Source of the DNA: Szabonella sp046295215
GTDB lineage: Bacteria; Pseudomonadota; Alphaproteobacteria; Rhodobacterales; Rhodobacteraceae
DNA: 64,000 bases
NCBI GenBank assembly: GCA_046295215.1
Contig: JBKBNP010000015.1
Coordinates: 1 to 64,000 of the forward strand
Direction of reading: 5' to 3'
Part shown: in pieces, positions 53,107-61,660 of the stretch
Numbering within the stretch: the stretch's first letter is position 1
How the letters are laid out: each line of letters opens with the position of its first letter
Program-made: the position numbers and the translations under genes
Notes under the pieces: generated by a model
What the model was told of the DNA's origin: nothing
Databases searched by the model: none
What the model saw: the letters and a program-made list of their open reading frames with translations, nothing else

Positions 53107-53476
53107 CTGGCTTGAAATCGGTCATTCGCGTGACAGTCTGGTATATCGTGCAGGTATCTACAGGTGGACCGTTTCGAGCAGAGCCTATGTCGGAAAAGCC
53201 ACGAACCTTCATTCCCGACTGAAAGAATACCTGAACAACGTGAGAAAAATCGAAAATGGCTTGCCATACCGCAAGGGTAACGCGGATGGGTTCCGGGCGA
53301 TTCACCATGCGCTGGCTGATGCAAAGGAAAGAGGACTTCCGATGAAATGGGAAGTCTTGGAGTTTCTTCCGAAAGGCGGCGTTTTGCTTGAAGGAGAGCG
53401 ACGGTGGATTGCAAAGTTGCGTCCTGACCTGAATGGGCCACAAAACCTCATAGCGGAGAAATCTGATGACAGATGA
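53093..53476 (+). CDS. GIY-YIG nuclease-fold protein inserted between rnc and era
   Basis: The 127-residue protein was started at a TTG preceded by GGAGAG at ideal spacing. The GIY-YIG core is GIYRWTVSSRAYVGKATNLH, then SRLKEYLNNV with the catalytic Arg. The metal Glu is in LLEGERRWIAKL and the final Asn in RPDLNGPQN. The whole protein is one domain with no DNA-binding extension. It overlaps rnc by 14 bases and era by 11. By my count, GC over 53161-53460 is about 52%, well below both neighbours. A transferred gene translated inside the operon is the likely reading. Confidence 0.75.
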   Translation: MAKASWLEIGHSRDSLVYRAGIYRWTVSSRAYVGKATNLHSRLKEYLNNVRKIENGLPYRKGNADGFRAIHHALADAKERGLPMKWEVLEFLPKGGVLLEGERRWIAKLRPDLNGPQNLIAEKSDDR

Positions 53477-54383
53477 AGCCATGCGCGCGGGATTCGTGGC
53501 CCTGATCGGCGAGCCGAATGCGGGGAAATCCACGCTGCTGAACCGGATGGTCGGGGCGAAGGTCTCCATCGTCACGCACAAGGTGCAGACCACGCGGGCG
53601 CGGATCCGGGGCATCGCGATGGAGGGGCAGGCGCAGATCGTGTTTGTCGATACGCCGGGCCTGTTCCGGCCACGCCGCAGGCTGGACCGCGCGATGGTCG
53701 CGGCGGCCTGGAGCGGGGCAGGGGATGCCGATGTGATCGTCCTGCTGGTCGAGGCGCATCGCGGGCTGACCGAGGGCACGCAAGCCATCATCGACACGCT
53801 GCGCGACCGCATTCCGCGGGGGCGCAAGGTGGCGCTGGCGATCAACAAGATCGACCGGGTGAAGGCCGATGTTCTGCTCGGCTTGGCGGAGAAGATGAAC
53901 GAGGCCTTTCCCTTTGCCGAAACCTTCATGATTTCGGCCGAGAAGGGATACGGTGTGGACAAGCTGCGTCAGTGGCTGGCGGGCGAGGTGCCCGCAGGCC
54001 CTTGGTTCTATCCCGAGGACCAGATCGCCGACCTGCCGATGCGGCTGATCGCGGCAGAGGTGACGCGCGAGAAACTGACCCTGCGCCTGCATGAGGAACT
54101 GCCCTATCAGCTTACCGTCGAGACGGAAGCATGGGAGGACCGCAAGGATGGCTCCACCCGGATCGACCAGATCGTCTATGTCTCGCGCGATGGCCACAAG
54201 GGCATCGTGCTGGGCAACAAGGGCGAGACGATCAAGGCTGTGGGGCAGGCGGCGCGGGTCGATCTGATGGAGTTTCTGGGTCGGCCCGTGCATCTGTTCC
54301 TTAAGGTCAAGCTGCGCGAGAACTGGCTGGAAGAGCCGGAGCGCTATACCGAGATGGGGCTGGATTTCAAGGACGGGAACTGA
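53466..54383 (+). CDS. era: GTPase Era
   Basis: The 305-residue protein starts MTDEAMRAGFVALIGEPNAG. GTPase motifs are GEPNAGKST (G1), the TTRARIRG switch (G2), VDTPGL (G3) and NKIDRV (G4). The C-terminal KH domain has HKGIVLGNKGETIKAVGQAA. It binds 16S rRNA during small-subunit assembly. Normally rnc and era are adjacent; here the GIY-YIG frame separates them and overlaps the era start. Confidence 0.95.
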   Translation: MTDEAMRAGFVALIGEPNAGKSTLLNRMVGAKVSIVTHKVQTTRARIRGIAMEGQAQIVFVDTPGLFRPRRRLDRAMVAAAWSGAGDADVIVLLVEAHRGLTEGTQAIIDTLRDRIPRGRKVALAINKIDRVKADVLLGLAEKMNEAFPFAETFMISAEKGYGVDKLRQWLAGEVPAGPWFYPEDQIADLPMRLIAAEVTREKLTLRLHEELPYQLTVETEAWEDRKDGSTRIDQIVYVSRDGHKGIVLGNKGETIKAVGQAARVDLMEFLGRPVHLFLKVKLRENWLEEPERYTEMGLDFKDGN

Positions 54384-54416
54384 TCCGGCCCGCTGTGCCG
54401 GTGCAGAGGGCAGATG

Positions 54417-54442
54417 CCTCCGGCGGAGGTATTTGGGCCAAG
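54417..54442 (-). repeat. CTTGGC-N2-AAATACCTC intergenic element, copy 2, with palindrome
   Basis: The reverse complement of 54426-54442 reads CTTGGCCCAAATACCTC. It runs into the palindrome CCTCCGGCGGAGG (54417-54429, plus strand). It lies between era and the DUF1491 gene. Confidence 0.6.
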
Positions 54443-54456
54443 ATGAAAGGGCGTCG

Positions 54457-54792
54457 ATGGGACCGCGGCTGACGGCGGATTTCTGGGTGCGGGCCTATCT
54501 TGCACGGTTGCGGCTGGCGGATATTCCGGCCTTCGTGGTTGCGAAGGGGGATGTGACGGCGGGGGCGGTTCTGGTGAAGCTGTCGACGCTGGACGGGCAG
54601 GCGCGGGCGTTCCAGAGGTCGTTCGACATCATGTCTGGCGCACGGGTCTGGATCGTGCTGGCCGAGGGGGATGAACCAAATGTCGATGCCGCGATCGGCA
54701 GGCAACGCGGGTTCGACCCTGATCTGTGGGTGATCGAGGTGGAGGACCGGGCCGGGCGGACGCTGCTGGAGGAAGAGGGGCTCAGCGACTGA
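54457..54792 (+). CDS. DUF1491 family protein
   Basis: The 111-residue protein starts MGPRLTADFWVRAYLARLRL. The DUF1491 pattern includes FWVRAYLARL, GDVTAGAVLVKLSTLDG and a C-terminal RGFDPDLWVIEVEDRAGR. It is a small cytoplasmic protein of unknown function conserved in alphaproteobacteria. Its 3' end overlaps the convergent Pr6Pr-type gene by 11 bases. Confidence 0.85.
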   Translation: MGPRLTADFWVRAYLARLRLADIPAFVVAKGDVTAGAVLVKLSTLDGQARAFQRSFDIMSGARVWIVLAEGDEPNVDAAIGRQRGFDPDLWVIEVEDRAGRTLLEEEGLSD

Positions 54793-55372
54793 AGCGGCTC
54801 GCGGCGACCAGCATGAGCGCCATCGCGGCGAAGGCCAGCGCCATGCCGGTGACATTGACCGCGACAGTGTCCCAGCCAAGCCGACCGGCATTCAGGAACG
54901 GGTAGGGAAAGAACCCGGTCGCCGCCCCCCGGACCAGCGCATAGGCACAATAGGCCATCGGCCAGATCAGGCAGAAGGGCAGGTCGCGCAAAGTGAGCGT
55001 GCGGGGCGCGAAGCGCAGCCACCAGAGCACGGTGAGGATCGGGGTGATCCGGTGCAGTCCAAGATCCGCCCACCAGCGCAGCGACCAGGGCACCAGCGGG
55101 CGATAGAGCAGGATCTGATAGACAATCCCCACCATCACAATGGAAATCGTCACCGCAGCCGCCTCGCGCCCGGTGAGGCGGCGTCCGAAGGCCTGCGACC
55201 CGAAGGCGACTGCGATCAGGCAATTGGTCAGGATGGTGAAATAGCCCGCAAGCCCCCAAAGCGTTGCACCGAGGCTGGACGTGCGGCCCTGCACGACCAT
55301 GAACTGAGCGGCGAGGGCTGCAATGGCAAGGGCGCAGATCAGGGCGGAAAAAATGCGGTTGGCGTTTGTCAT
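54782..55372 (-). CDS. Pr6Pr-type membrane protein
   Basis: The 196-residue protein was started at MTNANRIFSALICALAIAAL. It has six predicted helices, with GLAGYFTILTNCLIAVAFG and the WWADLGLHRITPILTVLWWL segment that typify the Pr6Pr family. C-terminal FPYPFLNAGRLGWDTVAVNV is also characteristic. The function is unknown. It is the only minus-strand gene inside the housekeeping run. Confidence 0.8.
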   Translation of the reverse strand: MTNANRIFSALICALAIAALAAQFMVVQGRTSSLGATLWGLAGYFTILTNCLIAVAFGSQAFGRRLTGREAAAVTISIVMVGIVYQILLYRPLVPWSLRWWADLGLHRITPILTVLWWLRFAPRTLTLRDLPFCLIWPMAYCAYALVRGAATGFFPYPFLNAGRLGWDTVAVNVTGMALAFAAMALMLVAASRFSR

Positions 55373-55479
55373 TCTGCATGGTCTGCCCATGTCTGCCGCG
55401 CTTGGCAAGGGGGCTCGCGGCTTCTGACAGAGTGGTGATGGGCCTTGGCAAAGCTCCGGTCGGGCGGAATAGTGCGGGC

Positions 55480-56247
55480 ATGGAATGGCGCGATGAAGGC
55501 ACATTGATTTTTCTGCGCCCGCATGGCGAGTCCTCGGCCATTGTCGAGATCTTCACGGCGGAGCATGGGCGCCATGCGGGCGTCGTGCGGGGGGGAACGG
55601 GTCGGCGGATGGCGCCGGTCCTGCAGCCGGGCGCGCAGCTTTCGGTTGTCTGGCGGGCGCGGCTTGATGATCATCTGGGCATTTTCACGGTGGAGCCGCT
55701 GCGGTCGCGGGCTGCGCTGATGGAGGACCGGCTCGCGCTGCTGGGATTGGGGGCGGTCTGTGCGATGCTGCGGATTGCCCTGCCGGAGCGGGAACCGCAT
55801 CCGGCGCTCTGGCGGGCGACGATGGCCTTGCTCGCGGCGCTGGAGGCGGGGGGGGGCTGGCCGGTGGATTATCTGCGGTGGGAAATGCGGCTTTTGGAGG
55901 AAACCGGATTCGGGCTGGATCTGGCCAGTTGTGCCGTGACCGGCGCGCGCGACGATCTGGCCTATGTCAGCCCGAAAACCGGGCGTGCGGTCAGCCGGCA
56001 AGCGGCGGGAGACTGGGCCGCGCGGTTGTTTCCGCTGCCGCCCTGCCTGATGGGGCAGGGCTCCGGGCAGGCCGCAGAGGTGGCGCAGGGGCTTGCGATT
56101 ACCGGTCATTTTCTGGCGCGCGAGTGGCAGCCGGTGCTGAATGACCGGGGTTTGCCGGAGGCGCGCGCACGGCTGGTCTCCGCGCTGGCCCGGCTGTCCG
56201 TGCCGGGGACGCGACGCCCGGTGGGGCCGGAACCGGGCATATCGTGA
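55480..56247 (+). CDS. recO: DNA repair protein RecO
   Basis: The 255-residue protein starts MEWRDEGTLIFLRPHGESSA. The N-terminal OB fold (IVEIFTAEHGRHAGVVRGGTG) and the helical C-terminal domain (RWEMRLLEETGFGLDLASCA; DLAYVSPKTGRAVS) match RecO. No zinc cysteine cluster is complete, as in many alphaproteobacteria. It loads RecA with RecR at gaps. Confidence 0.93.
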   Translation: MEWRDEGTLIFLRPHGESSAIVEIFTAEHGRHAGVVRGGTGRRMAPVLQPGAQLSVVWRARLDDHLGIFTVEPLRSRAALMEDRLALLGLGAVCAMLRIALPEREPHPALWRATMALLAALEAGGGWPVDYLRWEMRLLEETGFGLDLASCAVTGARDDLAYVSPKTGRAVSRQAAGDWAARLFPLPPCLMGQGSGQAAEVAQGLAITGHFLAREWQPVLNDRGLPEARARLVSALARLSVPGTRRPVGPEPGIS

Positions 56248-56287
56248 TGCTTGCCCGGGACGGCTGTCGCAGCGTATTCTCGACGCC

Positions 56288-57058
56288 ATGAGGCGTTTTT
56301 TGCAACATTTGTCGAAAAGTGACTGGATGCTGGTGATCGGCGGTCTTGCCGTCGTGTTCGGATTGCAGATGGCCAAACGGGCCGGGCCGCCGGATATGCC
56401 TGAAGCGCAGGCAGAGCTTGCAGCCCCTGTCACGACACCCGGCCCTGCCGGACTGCCGCCCTCACCGACCGGACTGGCCGAGGATGCCTATCACCTGCGC
56501 CCGACCCCGCCTGACCCTCCGCTCGACGCGCAGCCTGCGCGGCTGATGCCGGATCCGGGGCATTCAGCGGTGTTCTTCGGGCCGGTCACTCGGGTCGCGC
56601 CACTTGGCCCGCTGCCGGACGGCGCGCTGCGCAAGGCTTTTGACGAACTGATGCTGTCCGCCCCCTATTTCGGGGCATTTGCAAGCGCAGGGAGCGGGGC
56701 CTATGGCTGGACCTCGGGTTTTGGCACGCAGGCGGCGGCGCGCGCGGCAGCACTTGCCCATTGCGGCCAACATGCCCCGGATTGCCGGATCATCGCGGAA
56801 CTCCTGCCGGCTGAACTGACAGGCGAGGCCCCAGACAACAGTTTTTCGCATGAACAGTCGCTGGCCTATCAGGCGATCCGGGCGCGCGAGGGGCCGCGCG
56901 CGCTGGCGGTGTCGATCGACGGAAGCTGGGCTTACTCGGCGGCGTCCTCCCACCCCGAGGCAATCGCGACAGTTCTGCGCAATTGCGAAAACTCCCGCAG
57001 CGGGGCGCAGGCCTATTTGTCGAAGATGCCCTGCAAGGTTTTCGCGACCTGGGAGTGA
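56288..57058 (+). CDS. Hypothetical membrane-anchored protein with DUF4189-like repeats
   Basis: The 256-residue protein starts MRRFLQHLSKSDWMLVIGGL. One N-terminal helix (residues 13-30) is followed by a Pro/Ala-rich linker to about 115. Two similar halves then come: FGAFASAGSGAYGWTSGFGT with ARAAALAHC, and ALAVSIDGSWAYSAASSHPE with AIATVLRNCENS. The A-x-A-x-S...A...C pattern with paired cysteines resembles DUF4189 domains. It is probably periplasmic; the function is unknown. Confidence 0.6.
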   Translation: MRRFLQHLSKSDWMLVIGGLAVVFGLQMAKRAGPPDMPEAQAELAAPVTTPGPAGLPPSPTGLAEDAYHLRPTPPDPPLDAQPARLMPDPGHSAVFFGPVTRVAPLGPLPDGALRKAFDELMLSAPYFGAFASAGSGAYGWTSGFGTQAAARAAALAHCGQHAPDCRIIAELLPAELTGEAPDNSFSHEQSLAYQAIRAREGPRALAVSIDGSWAYSAASSHPEAIATVLRNCENSRSGAQAYLSKMPCKVFATWE

Positions 57059-57061
57059 CGA

Positions 57062-58732
57062 TCAGTCCAGCAGCCGCCGTGCGATGACCTGCGCCTGAAT
57101 CTCGGCAGCCCCTTCAAAGATGTTGAGGATGCGGGCATCACACAGGATGCGGCTGATCTGATATTCCAGCGCAAACCCGTTGCCGCCGTGGATCTGCAGC
57201 GCATTGTCGGCGGCGGCCCAGGCGACGCGGGCCCCCAGCAGCTTCGCCATTCCCGCCTCCAGATCGCAGCGTTTGTCGTGGTCCTTCTGCCAGGCGGCGT
57301 AATAGGTCAGTTGCCGCGCGATCATCACCTCCACCGCCATGAGGGCGAGCTTGCCGGCGACGCGGGGAAACTCGATCAGCGATTTGCCGAACTGTTTGCG
57401 GTCCAGCGCATAGCCCATGCCGACCTCCAGCGCGTTCTGGGCCACGCCGATGGCGCGGGCGGCGGTCTGGATGCGGGCGGATTCGAAGGTCTGCATCAAC
57501 TGCTTGAAGCCCTGACCTTCGACGCCACCCAGAAGGTTTTCCCCATTTACGCGAAAATCGTCGAAATTGACGGTGTATTCCTTCATGCCGCGATAGCCGA
57601 GAACCTCGATCTCGCCCCCCGACAGGCCCGTGTCGACAAAGGGCGTCTCATCGGTGCCGGGGGTCTTTTCGGCCAGAAACATGCTGAGCCCGCGATAGTC
57701 GCTGGTGCCTTCGACCGACCGCGCCAGAACCGTCATGACATGGGTGCGGGCGGCATGGGTGATCCAGGTCTTGTTGCCGGTGATGGTCCAGTCCTCGCCC
57801 TGTTTGCGCGCGCGTGTGCGCAAGGCGCCAAGGTCGGACCCGGTATTGGGCTCGGTGAATACGGCTGTGGGCAGGATTTCCCCGCTGGCGAGTTTCGGGA
57901 GCCAATGCCCCTTCTGCGCCTCCGTTCCGCCGCAGAGGATCAGTTCTGCCGCGATTTCCGTGCGGGTGCCAAGGCTGCCCACACCGATATAGCCGCGCGA
58001 CAGTTCCTCGGACACCACAACCATGGAGGCTTTCGACAGGCCAAAGCCGCCGAATTCTTCGGGGATGGTCAGGCCGAAAACACCCATTCCGGCAAGCTTG
58101 TCGATCACCGACATCGGGATCAACTCGTCCTTCAGGTGCCAGCCATGGGCGTGAGGGGTGACTTCCTCATCGGCAAAACGGCGGAACTGGTCGCGGATCA
58201 TCTCCAGTTCGTCGTCCAGCCCGGTGGCGCCGAAGGTCGCGCGGCCTGCATTGTCGCGCATCAGGGCGACAAGCCGCATCCGCGCCTCGACCGAATTGCC
58301 ATGCGCGATCAGGCGCGTCGCCGCCGCGCCCGGTGTCCAGTCCAGCCCCAGATCTGACAGGCGCGCAATCTCGCCCTGGCTCATCGGGATGCCGCCCGCG
58401 ATCTGTGCCAGATATTCGCCGAACCCGATCTGGAGGATCAGGGCCTCCATGTCGCCAAAGCTGCCCGCCTGGTCAAGCCGGGTGGCCCAGGCCTGCAACT
58501 GGCGCAGGGATTCGGTGTAGGTCGCGAGCCAGCTGAGCGTATGGGCGGCAAACTGGTGACGCTCCATCGCCGTGGCGGAAACCTTGCCATCCGGGGCGAC
58601 AAGTGCGCGCAGCGCCGCGCGTCCGGCCTCGAACAGCGCCTCGATTTCGGGAAGGGCCGCGACCGTCAGCTCGCCAAGCGAGTCGAGTTGCGGGCTGTCC
58701 TGGTTCGGCTGTGGTTGTCCGTCATGGGGCAT
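57062..58732 (-). CDS. mcd: (2S)-methylsuccinyl-CoA dehydrogenase (acyl-CoA dehydrogenase family)
   Basis: The 556-residue protein was started at MPHDGQPQPNQDSPQLDSLG. Residues 1-170 are an N-terminal helical extension not found in ordinary acyl-CoA dehydrogenases of about 380 residues. The rest is the dehydrogenase with AVFTEPNTGSDLGALRTRA, ITGNKTWITHAAR and QIHGGNGFALEYQISRILCD. This size and extension match Mcd of the ethylmalonyl-CoA pathway, which oxidises methylsuccinyl-CoA to mesaconyl-CoA during acetyl-CoA assimilation. A general acyl-CoA dehydrogenase role is the alternative. Confidence 0.82.
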   Translation of the reverse strand: MPHDGQPQPNQDSPQLDSLGELTVAALPEIEALFEAGRAALRALVAPDGKVSATAMERHQFAAHTLSWLATYTESLRQLQAWATRLDQAGSFGDMEALILQIGFGEYLAQIAGGIPMSQGEIARLSDLGLDWTPGAAATRLIAHGNSVEARMRLVALMRDNAGRATFGATGLDDELEMIRDQFRRFADEEVTPHAHGWHLKDELIPMSVIDKLAGMGVFGLTIPEEFGGFGLSKASMVVVSEELSRGYIGVGSLGTRTEIAAELILCGGTEAQKGHWLPKLASGEILPTAVFTEPNTGSDLGALRTRARKQGEDWTITGNKTWITHAARTHVMTVLARSVEGTSDYRGLSMFLAEKTPGTDETPFVDTGLSGGEIEVLGYRGMKEYTVNFDDFRVNGENLLGGVEGQGFKQLMQTFESARIQTAARAIGVAQNALEVGMGYALDRKQFGKSLIEFPRVAGKLALMAVEVMIARQLTYYAAWQKDHDKRCDLEAGMAKLLGARVAWAAADNALQIHGGNGFALEYQISRILCDARILNIFEGAAEIQAQVIARRLLD

Positions 58733-58895
58733 GGCCGCGCTCCGTTTCTGCATCTGCGAAGGAGATAGGATCTTTGCATCCGCAGCGCAACAAGATTTCA
58801 AGTTCTGGCGCCTAAAGGTTCGAAAATGTCGCGTCCGAATCAGTGATGCAGGCGGTTCCGGAACGGGTTAGAAGCCCGAAAACGGGAGATGATCC

Positions 58896-59666
58896 ATGGA
58901 AAGCATTTCGGCGGGATTGCCTGCGCTCGCCTTCTGGGCCGCATTTGCAGTCGCTTTCTTTGCGGGCTTCGTGAAGGGCACGATCGGTTTTGCCATGCCG
59001 CTCATCATGATTTCCGCCTTTTCCGCCTTTCTGCCGCCCGAGGTCGCGCTGGCCGGGCTTGTGCTGCCCACTGTGGTCACGAATCTGTCGCAGGCCCTGC
59101 GACAGGGGCTGGAACCCGCCATCGGGTCGGTGCGGAAATACTGGCGGCTTATCCTCGCGACCGTGATCTTCATCGCCATTTCGGCGCAATTCGTGCGCGC
59201 GATCCCGCAGGATCTGTTTCTTTTGCTGCTGGGGGTTCCGGTAACGCTCTATGCCTTGTTGCAGTTGAGCGGGCGGAGCCTCGCCATCCCCTTGCGCAAC
59301 CGCCATGCGGCGGAATGGGGTCTTGGCGTAATCGGCGGGCTTTACGGCGGGATTTCAGGGGTTTGGGGGCCGCCGGTGCTGATCTACCTGCTGTCGATCC
59401 GCGCCGACAAGGTTGAAACCGTGCGTGTCAACGGGGTGATCTTCCTGATCGGGGCGGTGGTGCTGTTCGGGGCCCATCTTCAGACCGGGGTGATGAATGC
59501 GCAGACCGTGCCATTCTCGGCGGCACTGGTCGTGCCCTCCATGCTGGGGCTCATCTTGGGATACCGGCTTCAGGACCGGCTGGATCAGGCCCGGTTCCGC
59601 TGGTGGACGCAGGTTCTGCTGGTTGTCACCGGGCTCAACCTGATGCGGCGCGCGGTCGGGCTTTAG
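58896..59666 (+). CDS. TauE/SafE-family permease
   Basis: The 256-residue protein has about eight helices. The family pattern is FFAGFVKGTIGFAMPLIMIS near the start, repeated in the second half as GGLYGGISGVWGPPVLIYLL. Such proteins export sulfite, sulfoacetate or related anions. No neighbouring sulfur gene indicates the substrate. It is divergent from mcd with 163 bases between starts. Confidence 0.85.
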   Translation: MESISAGLPALAFWAAFAVAFFAGFVKGTIGFAMPLIMISAFSAFLPPEVALAGLVLPTVVTNLSQALRQGLEPAIGSVRKYWRLILATVIFIAISAQFVRAIPQDLFLLLLGVPVTLYALLQLSGRSLAIPLRNRHAAEWGLGVIGGLYGGISGVWGPPVLIYLLSIRADKVETVRVNGVIFLIGAVVLFGAHLQTGVMNAQTVPFSAALVVPSMLGLILGYRLQDRLDQARFRWWTQVLLVVTGLNLMRRAVGL

Positions 59667-59667
59667 T

Positions 59668-59698
59668 CCGGCCGGGGCCCGTGCAGGGCCCCGGCCGG
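59668..59698. terminator. Bidirectional hairpin between the TauE/SafE gene and pckA
   Basis: A perfect 13-bp stem, CCGGCCGGGGCCC (59668-59680) and GGGCCCCGGCCGG (59686-59698), with loop GTGCA. It lies 2 bases after one stop and 5 before the other, so it serves both convergent genes. No U tract. Confidence 0.75.
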
Positions 59699-59702
59699 TC
59701 CG

Positions 59703-61301
59703 TCAGCCGATGGCCGCGGCTTTCACATCGGGGTCGATGAAAGGCACATATTGGCCGAAATTGTCGGCGAACATCTGCACCAGTTTGGCCGCCTGCGCGT
59801 CATAGGCCACCTTGTCAGGCCAGGTCGTGCGCGGGTCAAGCAGCGAAGGGTCCACCCCCGCCACGGACACCGGAACCTCGAAACCGAAATTCGGGTCGCG
59901 GCGGAACGTGCCGGAAGCGAGGCTGCCATCCAGCGCCGCCGTCAGCAGCGCACGGGTTGCCTTGATCGGCATTCGTCGCCCGGTACCATAGGCCCCCCCC
60001 GTCCAGCCGGTATTCACCAGCCAGCAGGTCGCGCCATGCTTGGCGATCTTGTCCTGCAGAAGCTTGCCATAGACCTCGGGCCGGCGCGGCATGAATGGCG
60101 CACCGAAACAGGTGGAGAAGGTGGGCTGCGGCTCGGTCACGCCACGTTCGGTCCCCGCCACCTTGGAGGTGAAGCCGGACAGGAAGTGATACATCGCCTG
60201 CGCGGGGGTCAACCGCGCGATCGGGGGCAACACGCCGAAAGCATCGCAGGTCAGCATGATGATGTTTTTCGGATGTCCGCCAAGCCCGGTTGGCGAGGCA
60301 TTGGAGATCGCCTCCAGCGGATATGCGCAGCGGGTGTTCGCGGTCAGGCTGTCATCTTCGAAATCCAGAACCAGCGTATCGGGATCATAGACCATGTTTT
60401 CGACCACCGTGCCGAACCGGTGCGTTGTGGCATAGATTTCCGGCTCTGCCTCGGCGTTCAGGTTGATGGTCTTGGCATAGCAGCCGCCTTCGAAATTGAA
60501 GCTGCCCGTCTCGGACCAGCCATGCTCGTCATCCCCGATCAGGATGCGCGAAGGGTCGGCAGAAAGCGTTGTCTTGCCGGTGCCCGACAGACCGAAGAAC
60601 ACGGCGGCATCCTCGGGCCTGCCGACGGCGTGATTGGCCGAGCAATGCATCGGCATCACCCCTTTTTCCGGCAGCAGGTAGTTCAGCAGGGTAAAGACCG
60701 ATTTCTTGTTCTCACCCGCATATGCGGTGTTGGCGATCAGGATTTCCTTCGCGTCGAAATTCAGCGCGATCACGGTTTCGGTCCGGCAGCCATGGCGTGC
60801 GGGATCCGCCTTGAAGGACGGGCAGTTGATGATCGTCCAGTCGGGGGTGAAGGTGGCGAGGTCGGCGCGATCCGGGCGGCGCAGCAGATGACGGATGAAC
60901 AGCCCATGCCAGGCCAGTTCCGTGACAACCCGCACATCCAGCCGATGGGCTGCGTCGGCTCCCGCGTAGAGATCCTGCACGAAATAATCGCGGCCCTGCA
61001 TATGGGCCAGCATGTCGGCCCGCAGCGTGTCAAAGCCCCCGACCGTCATCGGGCTGTTGTTTTCCCACCATATGCTGTTTTCGACAGAGGGAGTGCGGAC
61101 AACAAACTTGTCTTTCGGCGAGCGTCCGGTGAACTGTCCGGTGGACACGAGAAATGCACCGCCAAGCCCGAGCTTGCCTTCGCCCCGGCCGATTGCCGCC
61201 TCGATCAGCGCCGGTTCGGTCAGGTTGTAATAGACCTGTCCGAGCCCCTGGATACCGTGTCGGTCCAAAGTATGGTTCGGGTTGACGTGTCCATTGGTCA
61301 T
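59703..61301 (-). CDS. pckA: Phosphoenolpyruvate carboxykinase (ATP)
   Basis: The 532-residue protein has the oxaloacetate/Arg segment GQFTGRSPKDKFVVR, the kinase-1a P-loop FFGLSGTGKTTLSADPSR and the metal site IGDDEHGWS. It makes PEP from oxaloacetate in gluconeogenesis. It is divergent from chvI-chvG, an arrangement conserved in alphaproteobacteria, where ChvG/ChvI is reported to control pckA. Confidence 0.95.
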   Translation of the reverse strand: MTNGHVNPNHTLDRHGIQGLGQVYYNLTEPALIEAAIGRGEGKLGLGGAFLVSTGQFTGRSPKDKFVVRTPSVENSIWWENNSPMTVGGFDTLRADMLAHMQGRDYFVQDLYAGADAAHRLDVRVVTELAWHGLFIRHLLRRPDRADLATFTPDWTIINCPSFKADPARHGCRTETVIALNFDAKEILIANTAYAGENKKSVFTLLNYLLPEKGVMPMHCSANHAVGRPEDAAVFFGLSGTGKTTLSADPSRILIGDDEHGWSETGSFNFEGGCYAKTINLNAEAEPEIYATTHRFGTVVENMVYDPDTLVLDFEDDSLTANTRCAYPLEAISNASPTGLGGHPKNIIMLTCDAFGVLPPIARLTPAQAMYHFLSGFTSKVAGTERGVTEPQPTFSTCFGAPFMPRRPEVYGKLLQDKIAKHGATCWLVNTGWTGGAYGTGRRMPIKATRALLTAALDGSLASGTFRRDPNFGFEVPVSVAGVDPSLLDPRTTWPDKVAYDAQAAKLVQMFADNFGQYVPFIDPDVKAAAIG

Positions 61302-61660
61302 GTGATGTGAACTCCCCTTGCCGCAATGCGGCTCCTCCGGGTCTCAAATCGGCGGCCCCGGCCACAGGGTGACGCCGGTCGATCCCGTCTGAGGGGGCGA
61401 CAATTCCGCTATATCACGGGCGTCCCGGGGCGGAACAGGATGGAAGCGGGGCGTTAGCGCAAACAGGACCGATGATAGCGCAACCAGTTCGGTGCGGGTC
61501 GGCGCCTGACCGCTGACTGAGACAAATTAGCCATTCATTGGGGAATTTCGTGTCCCCTGACAGAGCGGATCGGGGGTGATTCGCAGTTAGCAGTTGATTC
61601 CAACACGTGAAATCGGGAATATGTGAAAAAAAACATATGAGCAGTATAGGGAAACAACCC
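61302..61660. other. 359-bp divergent pckA/chvI control region
   Basis: It holds promoters for both directions and no gene. Around 61550-61567 is a small inverted repeat, GGGGA...TCCCC. A/T-rich DNA at 61600-61650 lies directly before chvI. A ChvI-binding site is expected but I could not assign one. Confidence 0.45.
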
